Source of the DNA: UKL13-2 sp043744255
GTDB lineage: Bacteria > Pseudomonadota > Gammaproteobacteria > Burkholderiales > Usitatibacteraceae
Direction of reading: 5' to 3'
NCBI GenBank assembly: GCA_043744255.1
Contig: JAYTVA010000021.1
Span: 1-31,419, forward strand
Length of the DNA stretch: 31,419 bases
Below are positions 30,993 through 31,419 of this stretch, in pieces; the stretch's first letter is position 1, and the number at the start of each line of letters is the position of its first letter. The notes under the pieces are model-generated. The model saw only the letters and a program-made list of their open reading frames with translations, did not search any database and was not told where the DNA came from. The translations under genes were made by a program, and so were the position numbers.

Positions 30993-31202
30993 GTGGAAAT
31001 GAAAAAGGTTAACGCAGGCAGCCTGCGTGCCATCGGCTATGACGAAAAACGCCGCGTGCTCGTGATCGAACAATCCGCAGGCACGTTCGAATACGCAAAC
31101 GTGGGCGCTGAAATGTGGCGTCGTTTCTCGACCTCTGGCTCGATGCAGAGTTATTTTCGCGACAATATTGAAGAAGAATTTACGCGACGTCGGGTGAAGT
31201 AG
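30993..31202 (+). CDS. KTSC-domain protein
   Basis: 69 residues. VNAGSLRAIGYDEKRRVLVIEQSAGTFEYANVGAEMWRRFSTSGSMQSYFRDNIEEEF follows the KTSC pattern (a small domain named after a lysyl-tRNA-synthetase C-terminal extension; often S..I..IGYD..R..L.V.F..G..Y.Y.NVP). It is found alone in many phage and bacterial genomes; its role is unknown, and RNA or protein binding has been suggested from its fusions. Start: GTG 30993, 8 bases after a strong AGGAGG that overlaps the stop of the preceding gene; ATG 30999 is the alternative but is 14 bases away. Last gene of the cluster. Confidence 0.8.
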   Translation: MEMKKVNAGSLRAIGYDEKRRVLVIEQSAGTFEYANVGAEMWRRFSTSGSMQSYFRDNIEEEFTRRRVK

Positions 31203-31419
31203 GGTGGGGTGGTGAAATATTCTGCTGTTGGTTTCGATGTGGGAGGATGAGACTCTTCACCCATAAGGCCGAGTTCAGAATGACAAGCTTTTAATTGGCG
31301 CGCCTAGTAGTGCTGCTGTTCATCTAGGGAAGGTCTGATTAAGTCCATTTCGTCGCCATAGGTTGTTGCGCGCAGAAAAATTTCTCCTTACATATCAATC
31401 ATATGCGGCGTCGAAATTT
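31203..31419. other. Right-edge region without a recognised gene
   Basis: 217 bases, AT-richer toward the end. No open frame with support and no clear terminator follow the KTSC gene. The stretch from about 31328 (GGGAAGGTCTGATTAAGTCC) has the look of an insertion-sequence end, but only this one side is in the window, so no element is called. Confidence 0.35.

Overview
The window looks like a chromosomal segment of a GC-rich betaproteobacterium, probably Burkholderiales or a related order. I base this on an XrtA/PEP-CTERM-type exopolysaccharide (EPS) export cluster, a DUF2863 protein (to my knowledge a betaproteobacterial family), and a two-subunit AruF/AruG arginine succinyltransferase in a complete-looking Ast operon. 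No rRNA, tRNA, CRISPR array, transposase gene or phage gene was seen.

Layout. (1) 1-6850, minus strand: a cell-surface polysaccharide region. In transcription order it runs Wza-like lipoprotein, Wzz-like chain-length protein, BY-kinase-like autokinase, outer-membrane beta-barrel and ExeA-like ATPase. After 744 bp without a recognisable gene comes the start of a secreted, probable beta-helix protein cut by the window edge, preceded by a near-consensus sigma-54 promoter. (2) 7197-8216: a divergent galE, which would supply UDP-galactose. (3) 8230-8697, minus: a stand-alone cyclic-nucleotide-binding domain protein. (4) 8934-15570: arginine catabolism by the succinyltransferase pathway (astC, aruF, aruG, astD, astB), followed by a small CbiX/SirB-like protein; astE is not in the window. 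(5) 15597-18781: a broken alpha/beta-hydrolase fragment, a TPR-class III nucleotide cyclase with a 120-bp coding repeat, and an intact paralogue of the broken hydrolase. (6) 18791-23052: DUF1993 protein, esterase, a MITE-like inverted-repeat element, DUF2863 protein and a LysR regulator. (7) 23174-26511: S9 peptidase, SRPBCC protein and AlkD-like DNA glycosylase. (8) 26693-31202: eight tightly packed plus-strand genes (GlcG/HbpS-like, zinc-ribbon, SDR, cysteine-cluster protein, unknown 78-aa protein, Kv-beta-like aldo-keto reductase, a Pycsar-effector-like membrane protein and a KTSC-domain protein).

How they may work together. Region 1 plus galE would make and export EPS, with the sigma-54 promoter tying the flanking secreted protein to the PrsK/PrsR-type control known for PEP-CTERM systems. 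The Ast operon converts arginine to glutamate and succinate once an AstE from elsewhere is supplied. The most unusual items are the Pycsar-effector-like protein without an adjacent cyclase, the repeat-built TPR-cyclase lying between an intact and a decayed hydrolase copy, the 183-bp inverted-repeat element, and the 9-bp coding repeat in aruF. All family names are from motif recognition; no database search was run.
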